The notes: generated by a model from the sequence alone, not told the origin. DNA of 64,000 bases from Callorhinus ursinus (GCF_003265705.1 NW_020313044.1:7276798-7340797); one strand, 5' to 3'; numbered from the stretch's first letter, positions 42,715 to 54,801 are shown. Numbers and translations: made by a program.

Positions 42715-43045
42715 ATGCCTCCCATATTCCAGGCATTGTTCTAGGCACTGGAAACACAACAAAGGACAAAACTGAATTATCTTTTTCTGTTATGTAAGCA
42801 AAGTAATAATCAAGAAAAGAACAAGCCCTGATAAGTACCAAAAATTTAAATTTAACTTAAATTGGTACTGGAGAAGAAGGTAACTTGATCAGAAGAGATT
42901 TCTCTGAGAAAGACACATTTAGGCTGATGCTGGAAGGATAAAGAAGAGCCATCAATCTTAAAATCTGGAACAAGGGTATTTAGGGCAGTGGAACAGTTAG
43001 GACAGAGGCCTTAGTGTGGAAACTGGCAATGAATATTCAATGAAT
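42715..43045 (-). mobile_element. L2 3' region, antisense
   Basis: CAGGCATTGTTCTAGGCACT, AACACAACAAAGGACAAAAC, TTCTCTGAGAAAGACACATT and AGGCCTTAGTGTGGAAACTG follow the reverse L2. Confidence 0.75.
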
Positions 43046-44029
43046 TAGAATAATTGACAGGTATTGAGCAACTGTATGTCAGTCAAAATGCTAAGTTATT
43101 AACTTGTGTTCCAAGTATTAACATATTCTTTATTTGAATAGAATACTTGAATTGTCGGTAAAAACGTTAACCTGTAAAATATGGAGTAAAAATTAGACCT
43201 TATAAGGAAGAATGTCCAGGTCTCAAAGTATCAGGTCTTTCATAACATGGTGATCACCACTGCTCTTCTATGCTAGGAATAAAGCTGAATGAGTAAGTAG
43301 GAGGAAGCTCACTACATGGCTGTCTGCACATACAGTAGGAGTAATTTAACAGTGATGCCTTCAGTGCCTTTCACAATGGCATCTCACTTACTCTAAAAAA
43401 AAAAAAAAAAAAGGAATAGATAGCAAGCCAGAGGTCTCAAGCAGTATGTCAAGATACTTTGTAGAGCCAAAAAAAAAGAATTAAAACAAAGCAAACCAAC
43501 AACCAAAAATTCATTGACAGCTAAAAGAAATAGGCTGCTTCAAGCTGCATTTTCTCTGGTTCTATGATTCAGTGTCCTTCCTTCCCAAATGTATATTTTT
43601 TTCTGAGATATTAAAGCCTCATGGAGAAGATGCATGGCATTTTCATTTCAGCACCACTTTGTATCAGCCTTCATGATATTTCATTATGTCTATTTTTTGT
43701 TGTTTTATAAAAATGTGGCAATTGTGGGTATAACTTTGTAATAGTAGGTTAGAAAAGTCCATATAGAATGAGAACTTATTTTGGGTCAATCACATTATCT
43801 AAGCTCTTGGAAACATAAGTAACCACAACTCAAAACAGTTACCCAAACATGGCCGTATATTTTCTGCCATCTTAACTACGTGAAGATCAGAATTAAAATT
43901 CTGTTTGATACATAGTGATATTTCAGAGTTGGAACCAAGCTGAGAACAGAGTAATCAAATGCAGGGTTAGGACTTAGGCCAGGAATATCTTCAAATTTTG
44001 GGATGTTGGTGGGTTTAGAGGTTGGTGTG

Positions 44030-44066
<37 letters not shown>

Positions 44067-44895
44067 GGTGTGGATGGGGTGATATTGAAATTGGGAGGTG
44101 GGGCTTTAGACTGCTCACAGGGATTTATAATAACATGTTTAATCTTCTCAATTACTGGACATGTGAATAGATGATGTAGAATTGGATGAAAGGAGCTCTG
44201 TCAAATGAATTCAGTCGAATCTACATGTATGTTTATGCTTGTTACCTCTCAAAACACCAGTGGAAAAAAAGAAGTAAAAAAGAAAAATAAAGATAAAAGT
44301 CTGCAAGAAAATAGAGTGACAGAGAAGAGGCCAGATGAGAGATGTCAATAGTATACAGAAGGACGTGGGTGAAAGAATGGCCAGAGACGAGCAGAGCAAA
44401 TAAAGCTGAAATCCACCTGCCCAAAGTGAAGCAGCCAATCTGCAACAACTCAGTGTTAGCCCTAGAACCTCAGAAATGTTCCAGATTTGGAGCTGTTGTG
44501 TAATTCTAAAGAAAAGGGAGTGACATGAGGCTGAATTGTAAGGATTATTTGAGAAACTAGGTGAGATAGAGTTCCCACCCGGCCCCACGCTACAGCTCCT
44601 CCCTCGATCCTCACACGCATGCGGCCACTCTTGGCTCATCCTCAGAAGATAAGGGTTTCATTTGCTGTGTAAGTTGAACCAGACACCTCTGCATTGGTAC
44701 CAGGCCGCATGACTACAACTTTCTGTCACATTTATTTGTGTATATTTGTTTTCATGGCTGCTGATTATAATGTTACACAGACGAACCATACATATAATTT
44801 TTTCAGTATATGGTTATGAAGATAGTTACCTTAAGGTTTGAAATATTAGTTTATAATTGAGAACTAGGGACAAACTTTCTTTGAAATAATAGAGT
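43046..44895. other. Mostly unassigned sequence
   Basis: No recognised gene. An A-run lies at 43397-43412 and a (TG)3TA(CA)n tract at 44025-44064. A 142-codon minus-strand open frame (44639-44211) has no family signature. Confidence 0.5.
44025..44064. repeat. (TG)n TA (CA)n microsatellite
   Basis: GTGTGTATACACAC centre followed by CA units to 44064; locally self-complementary and fully alternating. Confidence 0.95.
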
Positions 44896-45012
44896 TTCTC
44901 TCCCATTTTGCAGCTTACCTCAACATAAGCACTTACCCCTGGGGTTGTCATGAGTGTTAAATGAGAAAATGTGAACAGTCTAGGTAAAGTTATGGCAAAT
45001 GCTACATAACTA
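44896..45012 (+). mobile_element. MIR 3' fragment
   Basis: GGGGTTGTCATGAGTGTTAA and TGAGAAAATGTGAACAGTCT resemble the 3' half of MIR. Confidence 0.45.
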
Positions 45013-45069
45013 CTTGTGTCTCTTGTTTCTTTTAAATCTTCTTCCTTCTCCCTTATAATGGACATCTTA

Positions 45070-45238
45070 TTTTATGCTCACAGTAGATAGTCCCCCATTT
45101 TTATAGTATTAGAAACTTAATTTTCTTATGGGTAACTCTACATAATTGGTAATACCTGTGGTTTGAAAAGTGCACACTTCACCATGCAGCCACCAAGAAG
45201 TAGAGATGAGACTTAAATCTAGCCACTCCACTCCCACA
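45070..45238 (-). mobile_element. MIR-like fragment
   Basis: CCCCCATTTTTATAGTATTA, GAAACTTAATTTTCTTATGG and ATGAGACTTAAATCTAGCCA follow a reverse MIR, poorly kept. Confidence 0.45.
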
Positions 45239-45884
45239 GTAAATGGTTATTGAGCTATACATAACAAGTCAAGCTGATCAGAACCAATGCATACAGTTTA
45301 CAAGAACTATTGAGGAAGAAAAGTCCCTTCCACAAGCATTGCTACATGATGAGAGGTGAGTCTGGAGTCACTGGTGACCACCATGTCTGGGGAGCTTGAC
45401 TGAAATTGAAGCCAGTAAGGAGACAGCAGAACTGGGAGTTGGAGCTTAACTGGAACCAGACAATGGCATGAATCACCTTGATGGAGCTATGCTTGAACTT
45501 TGCAGTTACGTTAGCTAAGAAATCTCCCCCACTCTTTTCCTAATTCAGGTTGAGTGTTTGACACTTCCAAATGTAAGCATGGGACACAATTGCATTCTTG
45601 TATCCATTCTGTCCTTTCAAGATGCACTTCTGTTTTAAATCTCTCTCTTTGCTCTTTGTATATTTTTCACTACCCCCCACTTTTTTTACTGAATTTTATA
45701 TTTTATTCAGTTATTATTTGCCATATTTGAAGTTTTCCATTTCTGTAGAACTATACACTGTTAGATACAACTAATAAGGTTAAGGAAAATGACTAGTTCT
45801 TTGACAAATCTTACTTGTATGATCTGGGGAAAATTCTTAATCATTAAAAAATCCACTCTAATTAGAATTTTCCTATTATCATTA
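45239..45884. other. No recognised feature
   Basis: Nothing recognised. Confidence 0.5.
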
Positions 45885-46805
45885 CAATGAAAGTTCTCTT
45901 GTCAAGGTTGCTGATGCCATCCATATTGCTACATTCAATGCTCAATTCCCAGTCCTCATCTTGATTTACCAGCAACATTTGACAAATCTTATCACTTTTT
46001 CCTCGTTGAAAGTGTTTTTTTCACTGGGCATCCAAGAATTCACAATTCCTGGTTTTCCTCCCGCCTCTCTGGCTGCTCCATGTCAGTCTCTTTTGCTGGT
46101 GACTCATCTTCTGGCTGTAAATATTGGAGGACCTAGTTCTTGGACCACTTTCCCATTTTCGTTTACTCCCTTGGTGCTCTTTGTTGGTCTAATGGCTTAA
46201 GTGCGTCCATCAAGGTTGCCCCTTGCACATTCATTACCTTCTCTAAACCCAGACGTGGGAGACACTGGATGGCTCAGTAGGTTAAGAATCTGCCTTCAGC
46301 TCAGGTCATGGTCTTAGGTCCTGGAATCAAGCCCCGCATTGGGCTCCCTGCTCAGCAGGGAGTCTGCTTCTCTCTCTGCCCCTCCCTGTGCTCTCTCTCT
46401 CTCTCTCTCTGTCTCAAATAAATAAAATCTTAAAAAAAGAAAACACACAAAAACTTTAAACCCAGACTTAGCTATCCAAAGGGCTACTTGACATCTCTGG
46501 AACATCTAATAAATTTCTCAAACTTACCCCGTTTGAAAGTGAATTCCTGATTGCCCCACCAATCCTATATAACCCACATCTTTCCCATTTCAGATAATAG
46601 CCAATCTTTTAGTTACTAAGCAAAATTAAAGTTATCCCATAGTCCTTTCTCTCTCACATAAGCACTCTCCTGCCCCAAGGTCTTTATACTTGCTATTCCC
46701 TCTACTGGAAATGTCATTTCCTCAGATACCTGCATGCCTCATTTTTTTGCATTGTTGAAGTCTCTGTTCACACGTCAACTTTTCAATATGGTTTTTCCTG
46801 ACCAT
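45885..46805 (+). mobile_element. L2 with part of the reverse transcriptase region, split by a SINE
   Basis: The first part (45885-46240) carries CAGTCCTCATCTTGATTTAC, AGCAACATTTGACAAATCTT and CCTGGTTTTCCTCCCGCCTC followed by TCTGGCTGCTCC. These are the decayed L2 reverse-transcriptase motif A region and what follows it. After SINE 12 the copy continues with CCCAGACTTAGCTATCCAAA, GGCTACTTGACATCTC and the 3' landmark CTTGCTATTCCCTCTACTGG. Ancient and dead. Confidence 0.75.
46255..46453 (+). mobile_element. Can-SINE 12
   Basis: The head is diverged (GGGAGACACTGGATGGCTCA), then GGTTAAGAATCTGCCTTCAG, (CT)n and the tail AAATAAATAAAATC. The TSD CTYTAAACCCAGAC is at 46241-46254 and 46454-46467. It splits the L2. 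Confidence 0.95.
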
Positions 46806-46811
46806 GGTATT

Positions 46812-46895
46812 GAATATGCACAGTCTCTGGAACCACGCAGCCCAGATTTGGATCATGGCTCTACCATTTCTTCACAAACTATAAGACCACCACAC
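46812..46895 (+). mobile_element. MIR-like fragment
   Basis: GGAACCACGCAGCCCAGATT and GGATCATGGCTCTACCATTT resemble the MIR core. Confidence 0.5.
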
Positions 46896-48018
46896 TCAGG
46901 GGCCCTGCCCATAGGTAAATTTCTGATCAGTGGAGTGCCTGTTCTTTCTTTCCAATTCAGTGAGCTAAGAATTGCTCCTATAGGAAAGGGATAAAATCAA
47001 AATGATCTTATAATATGCAGCAAAGGTGACAACAGTTTCCTTTTCATCTTCTAGAAATAGATGCTATAATTAAGGAAATCTCTACCATGAAAGTGAGCTA
47101 CTCAAGATGCACACATTATTTATTTAAGGTATAATTTTCTCTCTCTTTCACAAGGAAACATACCATGCTGCTTCTTAGCGACATAGGAGCCATGTCTTTA
47201 AAACTCCAAAGTAATTATTGATAAAAGAACACCAGTGGATTTTATTTCACATCCAAGCAGTGATTTAGGCAATTTCTAGTCACAAAATTGATTAGGTAAA
47301 TTTGGCTCTATTCTCTTTTATTTTCCTATTTGGCATTATAGAATTAAAAGAGGGGAAGGAAGGGGCAAACTTCCAAATAACTCTTAATTCCTATTTTCTT
47401 TATTTTTAAAAATAATTTAAACACACACAGACACATGCACATTTGGAAACTATACGGAAAGCTCATCATGAAAGCATAAGCATGAAAGCTGAATTGTTTT
47501 TATTATTTATTAACTATGTAATAGGGATTAGGGACTATTTTGATGAAAAATGGATATCAAACCATAGCAGAAGCCAATTTGGTGATTTTAATGTTGAATG
47601 CAATGGGAGGATGGAGCCATGTGGAAAGATGACTGCAAATTTGCATCATTTATATTGTCCATCTATTCGACACAATTGTGTTTATTTTATTTAGCATGTG
47701 TGTATCATGTCACGCTACAGAGAAATTAGTGGTTTTTCTAGCTACTTTCTAAGCCAGGCAGGCAATATCCTGCTCTAAATAAGTTGTTTACCCAGGAACT
47801 TCCCCCACCTACAGATTCCAAAACCACTGACCTCCTTAGACCTGTCAGAGAGTAATGTGCTTTGCTGAGTAGTGTCATCTGGTAAAAAATAGAAACCGTC
47901 ATTTATTTAATGGCTTTCATTTATTATTTAAAGCATAGATGAAAAGTTTCCTAAATAAAATAACACTTTCTTTAGAATGTTGTATTTTAACCTCCTTTTT
48001 CTCTTGGCATTTGTTTCA
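46896..48018. other. No recognised feature
   Basis: Nothing recognised. An 83-codon plus-strand open frame (47443-47694) shows no family signature. Confidence 0.5.
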
Positions 48019-48094
48019 ATTCTTTAAAATTGTAAATATTACTATTTCCATCTAGAGATGAAGAAACATAGGCACAAGTAATTTAGTAGTGACT

Positions 48095-48096
<2 letters not shown>
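48019..48096 (-). mobile_element. MIR fragment
   Basis: TATTTCCATCTAGAGATGAA and GAAACATAGGCACAAGTAAT are a reverse MIR, interrupted by SINE 13. Confidence 0.55.
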
Positions 48097-48100
<4 letters not shown>

Positions 48101-48128
<28 letters not shown>

Positions 48129-48296
48129 GAGAGAGGGAGAGAGCGGGGGGGAGGCACAAAGGGGGAGAGAGAATCTCAAGTAGGCTCCACGCTCAGTGCA
48201 GAGCCCGTGTGGGAATCAGTCTCATGACTGAGATCATGACCTGAGCCGAAATCAAGAGTCAGACTCTTAATTGACTGAGCCACCCAGGTGCCCCAA
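48101..48296 (-). mobile_element. Can-SINE 13 (antisense, older subfamily)
   Basis: A T-run of about 29 bases, GTAGGCTCCACGCTCAGTGC, GAAATCAAGAGTCAGACTCT and GAGCCACCCAGGTGCCCC. The TSD TAGTGACTAATTTT / TAGTGACCAATTCT is at 48087-48100 and 48297-48310. Confidence 0.95.
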
Positions 48297-48310
48297 TAGT
48301 GACCAATTCT

Positions 48311-48755
48311 TAAAGCCAACCTATGAGGCATGTAACATTGTATCTCAATATTTGTGCTTAGAAAATTTTTAATTTAAAAATCCTGTCTGAGAGGGTTTGA
48401 ACCTGCTTTATATAGTTCCCATCAAAAGTTCACTCCTGTATCTGGCCTTGTTATTTCTTTTGGTTGTAGTGAGTTTTGATGCCTACTTTTAATTCATTGA
48501 GTTATTTAACAAATGCTTTGGACATCAACTTTGCATCCACAAAAGTTTGAACATCAACTTTGCACAAGACACTATACTCAACACTGAGAGGGCTTTTTGT
48601 AAGCAATAGAACATGGGCCCATGTTTTCCTTCTGGTGGTTTTATACTATATATGTGTTCAAATAGGGAGACTCTGCTTGATCTAGGTTCTATTTAAACCC
48701 CTTGGAATAATAAGCTGGAATCATGGGCTGTACAGACCTAGAAGGCAGGTTATGT
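48311..48755. other. No recognised feature
   Basis: Contains a short direct repeat, ACATCAACTTTGCA at 48522-48535 and 48551-48564, inside a possible L2 tail. Otherwise nothing. Confidence 0.45.
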
Positions 48756-48892
48756 ACCATATGTCCATTCGCTTAACACATAGTTGTCAAAATACCTACT
48801 ATGTGCCAAACTGTTCTAGATACTGGGAATGCATAGATAAACACATGAAATGACTTGCCTTGTGGAATTCACATTATAGTTCATATTAGCTT
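48756..48892 (-). mobile_element. L2 3' end fragment
   Basis: CTACTATGTGCCAAACTGTT, CTAGATACTGGGAATGCATA and CTTGTGGAATTCACATTATA are a reverse L2 3' end. Confidence 0.65.
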
Positions 48893-49446
48893 CTGCTCCA
48901 AACAGACCTAACAGGTGGGTTCTGACCTAGATGTCATAGATAAATATTTATAAACCAGGAAGCTGAATAAAGCTCAGCTCCTTTCACTCCAGTTTATGAA
49001 CTCAAATGTACTTAAAGAGCAAAGTCTGCAGTTAGAAAGCTTAATAGCTTCAAAAGTAATGGTAAAAAATAATCAAGATCTCAACTAGAATTTAATCAGT
49101 TATGCCTTAGTATTGACTTTTAAAACATTTCCTCTTCTGTCTTAAACATCAGTTACTATGATATCCTATTGGACCTATTTTTACTATACAAAATTTTTTG
49201 TCTTTACTCTAGAACTTCTCAAATATTTTGTAAAAGATTGTAGCACTAAAGTCATGCATGTTAATGTTCTTTCATTAGTAACATGTTAATTATTTTTGCT
49301 CAAGTCCCAAGCCGGGCTTTGTTGAAGCGTTGAAATGTGGAAGACCATAGCAACAGGTGTTGAAACTCTGCCATATGTGCAGAAGTAGCCTCGGTGATGT
49401 TTCAATATGATATTATTTCATCATCACAATGAATGATATTCAGTCA
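48893..49446. other. No recognised feature
   Basis: Nothing recognised before the SINE pair. Confidence 0.5.
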
Positions 49447-49640
49447 GGCAGCCTGAGTAGCTCAGTTGGTTAAGCATCTGCCTTCCACTCAGGTCATGAT
49501 CCCAGGGTCCTGGGATGGAGCCCCACATTGGGCTCCCTGCTCAGTAGGGAGTCTGCTTCTCCCTCTCCCCCTGCCCCTCCTGTCCCCTCATGTGCTTTCT
49601 CTCTCTTTCAAATAAAGTCTTTCAAAACAATTTTTAAAAA
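49447..49640 (+). mobile_element. Can-SINE 14
   Basis: GGCAGCCTGAGTAGCTCAGT, GGTTAAGCATCTGCCTTCCA and B-box region GGGATGGAGCCCC. The tail is short (AAATAAAGTC). I could not fix a TSD. Confidence 0.9.
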
Positions 49641-49669
49641 TGGATTCTATTTTTAAATTCTATTTTACA

Positions 49670-49879
49670 GGGGCACCTGAGTGGCGCAGTTGGTTAAGGT
49701 TCCGACTCTTGGTTTCAGCTCAGGTCATGATCTCAGGCTCACGAGATCTAGCCACCTGTTGGGCTCCACGCTCAGTGGGGAGTCTGCTTGAGTTTCTCTC
49801 TCCATCTACCCCTCCCCGCCCCCGACTCTTGCACTTGCTTGCATGCTCTCTCTCTCTCTCAAATAAATAAATCTTAAAA
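49670..49879 (+). mobile_element. Can-SINE 15 (older subfamily)
   Basis: GGGGCACCTGAGTGGCGCAG, GGTTAAGGTTCCGACTCTTG, GCTCCACGCTCAGTGGGGAG and the tail AAATAAATAAATC. The perfect 15-bp TSD AAATTCTATTTTACA is at 49655-49669 and 49880-49894. It stands 29 bp after SINE 14 in the same orientation. Confidence 0.97.
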
Positions 49880-50002
49880 AAATTCTATTTTACAAATAAA
49901 GAAAAAAGATTGATTAGGTGACATTACCAAAGTCCTAAATACTTAAAATAGAAAGACCAGACCCAATCCTGCACCTTTCTAAAATTAACCATGATAAGCA
50001 TT

Positions 50003-50240
50003 TCCTGAGCATTTATTATATGCTCAGCACAGAGATAAGATGCTTTTTATTAATGAACTTAGTTCTCCCTATGATAGTTTAAGAACACTTACATAACTCT
50101 CCCAGTTTTATATTCTCAGAACCTGAAACTCGAAGAGATTAACTAATTTTCATAGTCTCACAGATCTGATAAGAAGTAGTGGGAATTTAAACTCAGGGAG
50201 TCAGATGCAAAAGTCCTTGCTTCCAAACATTATGATATAT
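50003..50240 (-). mobile_element. MIR, nearly full length
   Basis: CATTTATTATATGCTCAGCA, CAGAACCTGAAACTCGAAGA, TCATAGTCTCACAGATCTGA and CAGGGAGTCAGATGCAAAAG are a reverse MIR. Confidence 0.75.
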
Positions 50241-50439
50241 TGATCCCAATAAGTACTGAGAAATATATCTGGGACCTGTACTTAATAGCCTGTAGTCCCA
50301 GACAGCTATAAATAGTGGTATTACAAATTGAGAGTAGGGTTTTGGTTTTGTTTAATATAGACAAAAGTGAGATAGAAAAGGAGGAGAACCAACTTTGTGG
50401 GGGAAGATTATGAACTCAAACTGGGATGTGATGAATGGG

Positions 50440-50670
50440 AAGTAGCTATGTGACACCAAGTGAAAATGTCAGATAGGAAGTTGGACAGATGGAATGCAAC
50501 CCAGAGGAGGGGATTGTGCTGGGAACGTCTATGTGAGAAACGTCCTTAGAATTGAAGCCAAGGTCATAAGTGGTAACACCTGGGAAAAGAATAGAGCGTA
50601 AGAAAAGAAGAGTCAGGACCAAACCTTAAAGAGTCCATCCACCTTTAAAGTCTTGGGAGAGGAGGCTGAA
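50440..50670 (-). mobile_element. L2 fragment, upstream part of the 3' region
   Basis: GTCAGATAGGAAGTTGGACA, GAATTGAAGCCAAGGTCATA, GACCAAACCTTAAAGAGTCC and AGAGGAGGCTGAACCAGCAG follow L2 in reverse. Confidence 0.65.
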
Positions 50671-50756
50671 CCAGCAGTGCCTCTGGGTCCTATCATGGAA
50701 ATTGGTTCCCATGATAAGTAAAATGGAAGGGAGGCAAGGAGGGATGGCTAACCACG

Positions 50757-50905
50757 CAAGGTTGGAATTATTATTCCTACTTTTAAGATAAGACAATGGA
50801 GGCTCAGAGAGTTGAAGTTATTTTCCTGAAGTAAGAACTAATCACTGGTCCATATAGAATTGTGATCCAGCACATTTATGTCTAAAGCATATACTATTTC
50901 TAATA
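50757..50905 (-). mobile_element. MIR fragment
   Basis: CCTACTTTTAAGATAAGACA, ATGGAGGCTCAGAGAGTTGA and GTAAGAACTAATCACTGGTC are a reverse MIR. Confidence 0.7.
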
Positions 50906-52610
50906 AATAACACAGAAAGACCTGATATTTATAAAAGTGTTTTGTAAGCTGTCAAAAGCTACACAAATACAGATTATGGTTACAGTAAATTAGCTATTTT
51001 AACCATAGCCTTTAAAGTTGTTGTTATCTTTACTTCCCGACTATAATGTTAAAATGGAAGTCTAATGGAACAGTGAAGCAAAATTAACTGCAGACACTAG
51101 CTTAGCAAACAGATCTTGTTTGCTAAATTCTGGGTACATCTTTTACCATAACCCCCTGAGAATCTTCCCTCCTTGCCAATAAATAGGATTTTGACAAGAC
51201 CATTTTAGATACATCTAGAGATGTATTATAAATTTTAATTTGTTCTATTTATTTAATGAAAGTTATTAAGACTAATCCTCATTTTCTTGCAATTGAAAAA
51301 AAATTTCCATTTAATTAAAATTAATGACCTTACACTAACAAAGATTTTTGAGTTCAGAGAATGAGATTTAAGATTTAGTGTAAAAGGGTTTCCCAGCACA
51401 AATGTAACAAATTGGAAGCCCACTTTGGCAGTATGATGATAATTTCCTTGGCAAATTTCAGCTCTTCTATCCCTAGAAGCAGTGAGGAGAAACTGCAGGA
51501 TGCTAACAGAATATGGGACTCTTTGTAGCAAGCAACATGGCTTTGGTTTTGGTCTCCTGCCTCATTTATGCCTAAACATTATATTTTACTGATTTTGAAA
51601 TTTTCCCCATAATGTGAATGGGTAAAAGAGGAGAGAAAAATGGAATTTAAATACAATAAAATCCACCCTTAATATTGTGTCATTTTGTGCACAGTCAAGC
51701 TTTAGATATTAATGGGAAAATTAAATTAAAGGTTTTAACATAAAACCAGAAGATTAAGCAAACAGCAAAATATATTTTCCTGGGTATGCCCATTGAGTAT
51801 ACTCCTCATATAAAGCCTCCCTGGCATCCTTAAGACTCTATATATAATTTATTAGAAAAGCAAAAGTAAAATCCCCTCTGTGCTAAATTGCAAAAATTAC
51901 TTTTCCTTAATGTCAATGGACAGAGTAAGATTTTTTTTAAGTAGCTGAGATTCCAGGACAATTCTGTTTAAGCCTCTCTTCTAATCTAAGGTCAAATTTC
52001 ACTTAACAGATACTGTAAAAACTAAAAGGCAAACAAGTGAGAGCAGCCACTCTTTCTTTCTAAAACAACAGGTCACCTGGTTTGGCAGATTGCAACTCCC
52101 CCGGCCATCCTTGTTCCAGTCCAATACAGCGATTTTGTTTATAAAGAAACACTCTTCCTGGAAATGGTAGACTAGGGAAAATACCCACAACATGAAGTCA
52201 GAGACCATATTCCCCAAGAACATCATCCAGTTGGCCCTTCGATGATTTGGAAATAAGAAGAAAAAAAACACAAGTCATTGGAATGCAGGAAGAATGGTTA
52301 GAGGTGGTCTGTTGAAAAAATATTATGCTTGTTCAGTCATGAAATACTGCTTTAAGGGGACTGTCTGTGGAAGTCGCCTGGGATGAGTGGGTGATTTCTT
52401 GCTCCAGAGGGAAGAAAGAGGAAAAAGGGCAGCTTCTGTTCTCATTTGTCTCTCAGGCACAGTGTTTGAGCCTCATTGTCATGGTGGTGGTGTTTGACCA
52501 GGACAGAGAAGGGTGGGTTGGCCAAAGTCTGACTGGGTTTTACTCACAAGCGAAAGGAAAGGAAGGGAGGGGCTGAAACCAGCCAGTTTTATTTAAAAGA
52601 ATTTGTTTTT
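50906..52610. other. Long stretch without recognised features
   Basis: 1.7 kb, AT-rich, with no repeat family or gene recognised. The longest minus-strand open frames (92 codons at 51531-51253, 90 codons at 52271-51999) carry no signature. Confidence 0.5.
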
Positions 52611-52626
52611 AAAAGAACATCGTAGG

Positions 52627-52714
52627 TTAGGGTATGAATCCTGGATCACTGCATTGAAAACTCGTGATGTATTGTATGGTGACTAACATAACATAATAAA
52701 ATTAAATTAAAAAA
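52627..52714 (+). mobile_element. Ultra-short 5'-truncated L1 tail insertion
   Basis: 88 bp ending GTGATGTATTGTATGGTGAC, ACATAACATAATAAAATTAA and poly(A). The TSD AAAAGAACATCGKAGG (16 bp, one mismatch) is at 52611-52626 and 52715-52730. Only the L1 3'-terminal sequence was copied. Confidence 0.88.
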
Positions 52715-52730
52715 AAAAGAACATCGGAGG

Positions 52731-53212
52731 TAATGCCTCCTCTCGAGGGCTGTGCTGAGAGTAATCACATACCAAAGCTGCCAATATTTAGGGAGCTCTG
52801 CAAGGGGAATGACAAGTGGACGACAGTCCACTTGTTTTGATCTTCCAGGACTCACCAGGCTTCACAGTTGTGCATGCCCAAAAGCACTCGGACAGTAAGA
52901 GAATAGTTAATTTACCCTGAGCACACGAGTCAGGTTCAGAAAGCAACAGTGGAAAGGCCAAGGGCAGGGCTCCTGGGTTGCTGGATCCTCCCATGCTGCC
53001 CCAGTGACCCCTTTGAAAACTCTGCCGGTTAGATGGCCGGAATGCAAGTAGGAAAGCTGCACGTGATGTTGCTGTGTGGATGTTCAGAGCGACTGTGGAA
53101 AGAATGCACTCACTTGCTATTAAAGCTCTAGTTTGTAGTCACATAGTTCTTAGTTCAGCCTTTTCCTAGAGGACAGAAGAAGGAATGTGTAATTATTTCT
53201 TTGAAAAAAAAA
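52731..53212. other. No recognised repeat; contains a perfect hairpin
   Basis: Single-copy-looking sequence with a 10-bp-arm inverted repeat at 52812-52835. No gene signature. Confidence 0.5.
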
Positions 53213-53625
53213 AAAAAACACTTACTTCAAATGTGCTTAGCACCAGACACTGTGCTAGGCTTGTGAGAAATAGCAATGAACAAAGACATAAAGTCCTTGC
53301 CCTTGATAAGGTTAGTCTAGTGTGTTCTGCACAGCATCAAACAATCACATGCCTGTACATGTCAATAAACACAAAATATAGGGCCTCTGAACAAAAAGTA
53401 TGGGGTGCAGTGACTGATGATAGCAGGGACACCGGATTGAGTTGAGGAAGGGTCATTTCGGCAGAGACCAAAACATAAGGAAGATTTAACAAGACACAGA
53501 ATATAGGGAATAGTCCAGGTGATACAAGGAGCCTAAGGAGAGGAAAGGCCTCATGACCTCTAGAGCCAAGAGGAAGCAGAGACTATGTAAGAGCAAGAAG
53601 TTAAAAGGAAAGGTGAGCAGGTGTT
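53213..53625 (-). mobile_element. L2 3' region, antisense
   Basis: CACCAGACACTGTGCTAGGC, AATAGCAATGAACAAAGACA, GTCCTTGCCCTTGATAAGGT, GGGTCATTTCGGCAGAGACC and GTGATACAAGGAGCCTAAGG follow the reverse L2. Confidence 0.75.
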
Positions 53626-54800
53626 AGGGTGACTCATGGGAACTAATAAGAAAGCAGAGGATGGAGGGGAGTGGCCTTGTGAGGAATTAATAAGAAACGT
53701 CTCCTCAAATCTCCCTTTCCTATGACATGTGAACAGAGGAAGGGCATATCCTCACTGATGGAGTTTGCAGGCCAGGGAAGATGTAGACTGCATCTCCCTG
53801 ATGCCAAAGGAGCTCAAATTTTAAAAGAATGATTGAAGTGATTGTCCATGTGCACTTATCTCATGTGGTGATTCCATTTTTCTGTGCCCTGAGTTGACCG
53901 TAAGATGTCACAGTTAAACCATCAGTAGTCATATTTATAATATATGTGTCTTCATCTTGGACCTGTCTATCCTGAATCACTTGGATGCATCTCACTGTTA
54001 ACTGGTTTCGAGCCTTGGCCCAAATCACCCTTTTGAGACACAAATCAAGTAGAATTTAACGCGTTATTGTGATTACTTAATTGACGTATTCTCACTAGAG
54101 CATAGTATAGAACAACAGAATAAGCAGTCAGCAAGGTATTTGGAGTTTCCCAGTTCTTCACAGGAGATGCTTTTGGTAATCTCTCTGTCTAGAGTGAAGT
54201 CCTGCCAGGAAGCTCTAAGAGGGACTTACCAAGCCTCTGGTACCATCTGGCAAAATCAAGCATCATTCCCTTATTTCAAAACTCACCTTTCACATGGTAT
54301 TAACTAGATCTCATACCTGGGGTCTTATTAAAATTTATTAGCATCACGAGTATGTTTTTGACACGTTTTTGAGCATTACACAAGTCCAGTTACATTGCAA
54401 TAGACTGTAGATGGGTGCAGTCAGCTCTCCATAAGACCCGAGAATGGCTGAGTATGGTAGACCAGGATGGAGCCTGCCATGGTCACTTCTTGGGGAACAG
54501 ACAGAAAAATGTACCCAGCCAGCTTTTCAAAAAGTATTTATTGACTCTCCTAATTGAAAAACATGTAAACTGGTATAAGGTATTGCTTGATTCTGAACTC
54601 AAACTTGACCACATATCTCAATTATGTTTCCTCTAATTCCCTAGCCTTCTGGCAGGAAAAGGACTATAGCAGTTTCAAACCTCCTATCATCCTTCTACAA
54701 AGCCCTAAAGAAAATATGGAAGGTTTCTTTTTAACCCCTACATTGTGGTAAAGTAGAATTTTTCTTTCCCAGGATTTTTAGTGTTTCTTTTAAAATGTTT
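53626..54800. other. No recognised feature
   Basis: Nothing recognised; open frames are short and unsupported. Confidence 0.5.
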
Positions 54801-54801
54801 A

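Noticed and set aside
44211..44639. 142-codon minus-strand ORF as a gene
   Set aside because: No domain, no codon or context support; the C-terminal half is a low-complexity Phe/Leu run from an A-rich plus strand.
51999..52271. 90-codon minus-strand ORF as a possible exon
   Set aside because: No recognisable family and no defensible splice sites; open frames of this size are expected by chance.
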